Assembly: GCA_029879665.1 (NCBI GenBank)
Contig: JAOUPW010000102.1
Span: 1-6,833 of the forward strand
From: Rhodospirillales bacterium
GTDB lineage: Bacteria > Pseudomonadota > Alphaproteobacteria > Rhodospirillales > JAOUPW01
Direction: 5' to 3'
Length of the DNA stretch: 6,833 nt
The notes beneath the pieces are model-generated. The model made no database searches. It saw only the letters and a list, made by a program, of their open reading frames with translations, and was not told the origin of the DNA. The translations under genes and the position numbers were made by a program. How positions within the stretch are numbered: the stretch's first letter is position 1; the number at the start of each line of letters is the position of its first letter. Below are positions 6,263-6,833 of this stretch, piece after piece.

Positions 6263-6833
6263 TTAGAGACCCAGTCGGCTGATGGTTTCGTTGCTGGGAA
6301 TACCGTCCGTGGTCCAGCCGCGAAGCGCGTAGTATTCCGGCAGCATTTTATCCAGCTCGTTGACCTTACCCTTGGCCGGGCCGGTCTTGGCCGCGTCCTT
6401 CAACAAACGCTTCGGCAGGTTGTCGTCCTTGCCGGTGAATCCAGCATCCATGTTGAACTTGCGCTCCAGATTCCAGATTCGCTCCCCCACCTCGAGCAAC
6501 TTCTCCGTCGTCCAGCCCGCGCCGCAGGCCGCGGCCAATTGCGGCGCAACGTCGTCCAGCGTCCAGGCAAAACTGGTGAAGATGCAGATGCCCGCCGAAT
6601 CAAAGGCGGCGGTGGCGTCCTGAAAAGCCTTGACCAACCCCGCCTTGCCCTCGCTGACCAGGGGGTCGGTCTTTTCGGGAATGCCGAGAACTTCAGAAGC
6701 CACCGTGTAGCTGCGCAAGTGGCAGGCCCCCCGATTGGAGGTGGCGTAGGTCAGACCCATGCCCTGAATACCCCGAGGATCGTAGGCCGGGAACTCCTGG
6801 CCCTTGACCGTCATCGACAGGTCCGGATCGCCA
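6263..6833 (-). CDS. aor: Aldehyde:ferredoxin oxidoreductase large subunit (tungsten-pterin), C-terminal part
   Basis: Oxidises aldehydes to carboxylic acids, or runs in reverse, using a tungsten bis-pterin and a [4Fe-4S] cluster. Only the last 189 codons are present; the gene runs off the right edge, and the family is usually about 600 residues. The ATG at 6814 is internal, because the frame stays open upstream and continues the family sequence. Seen: the block around QEFPAYDPRGIQGMGLTYAT followed by NRGACH (about 6707-6796), typical of the family. Next comes DSAGIC (6584-6601), matching the family's D-x-x-G-[LI]-C motif, in which Asp binds pterin and Cys is the fourth cluster ligand (Cys494 in the Pyrococcus enzyme). 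The C-terminus has YYALRGWTTDGIP and ends in ...RLGL. It is the upstream gene of a minus-strand set with the flavoprotein and MoaD-like genes, with a 71-base gap that holds a hairpin. The substrate cannot be told from this fragment. Confidence 0.93.
   Translation of the reverse strand, partial: GDPDLSMTVKGQEFPAYDPRGIQGMGLTYATSNRGACHLRSYTVASEVLGIPEKTDPLVSEGKAGLVKAFQDATAAFDSAGICIFTSFAWTLDDVAPQLAAACGAGWTTEKLLEVGERIWNLERKFNMDAGFTGKDDNLPKRLLKDAAKTGPAKGKVNELDKMLPEYYALRGWTTDGIPSNETISRLGL

Overview
The window looks like chromosomal DNA of a GC-rich alphaproteobacterium, probably Rhodospirillales-like. The basis is protein character and gene order: a YfgM-like TPR membrane protein, then the BamB lipoprotein, then the Der GTPase, which is a familiar order in Proteobacteria. 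No database search was possible, so the taxon is inference. I see no tRNA, rRNA, insertion sequence, phage gene or CRISPR array.

Left part (1-934): an AT-rich leader without a convincing gene carries a perfect TATAAT box and a short dyad. It is followed by a cytoplasmic thioredoxin/AhpC-TSA-fold protein with a CNHC active site. A short intergenic stretch with two hairpins separates this gene from the next block.

Middle part (935-4364, plus strand): three closely spaced genes, probably one operon, encode a YfgM-like TPR protein anchored in the inner membrane, the beta-propeller lipoprotein BamB, and the double GTPase Der (EngA). The first two serve protein export and outer-membrane beta-barrel assembly. 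Der serves 50S ribosome assembly.

Right part (4380-6833, minus strand, converging on der): transcribed from right to left are the 3' end of a tungsten-type aldehyde:ferredoxin oxidoreductase (AOR) large subunit cut by the window edge, a FAD/NAD(H)-dependent oxidoreductase, a MoaD/ThiS-like sulfur carrier, and a 97-residue protein I do not recognise. This resembles the NAD-linked multi-subunit AOR type described in Aromatoleum: the W-pterin subunit oxidises an aldehyde to an acid, the flavoprotein passes electrons to or from NAD, and the MoaD-like protein probably helps make the pterin dithiolene. The iron-sulfur electron-transfer subunit would be expected beyond the right edge.

The housekeeping half is ordinary. 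The AOR cluster, and its last unknown gene in particular, is the part most worth a second look.
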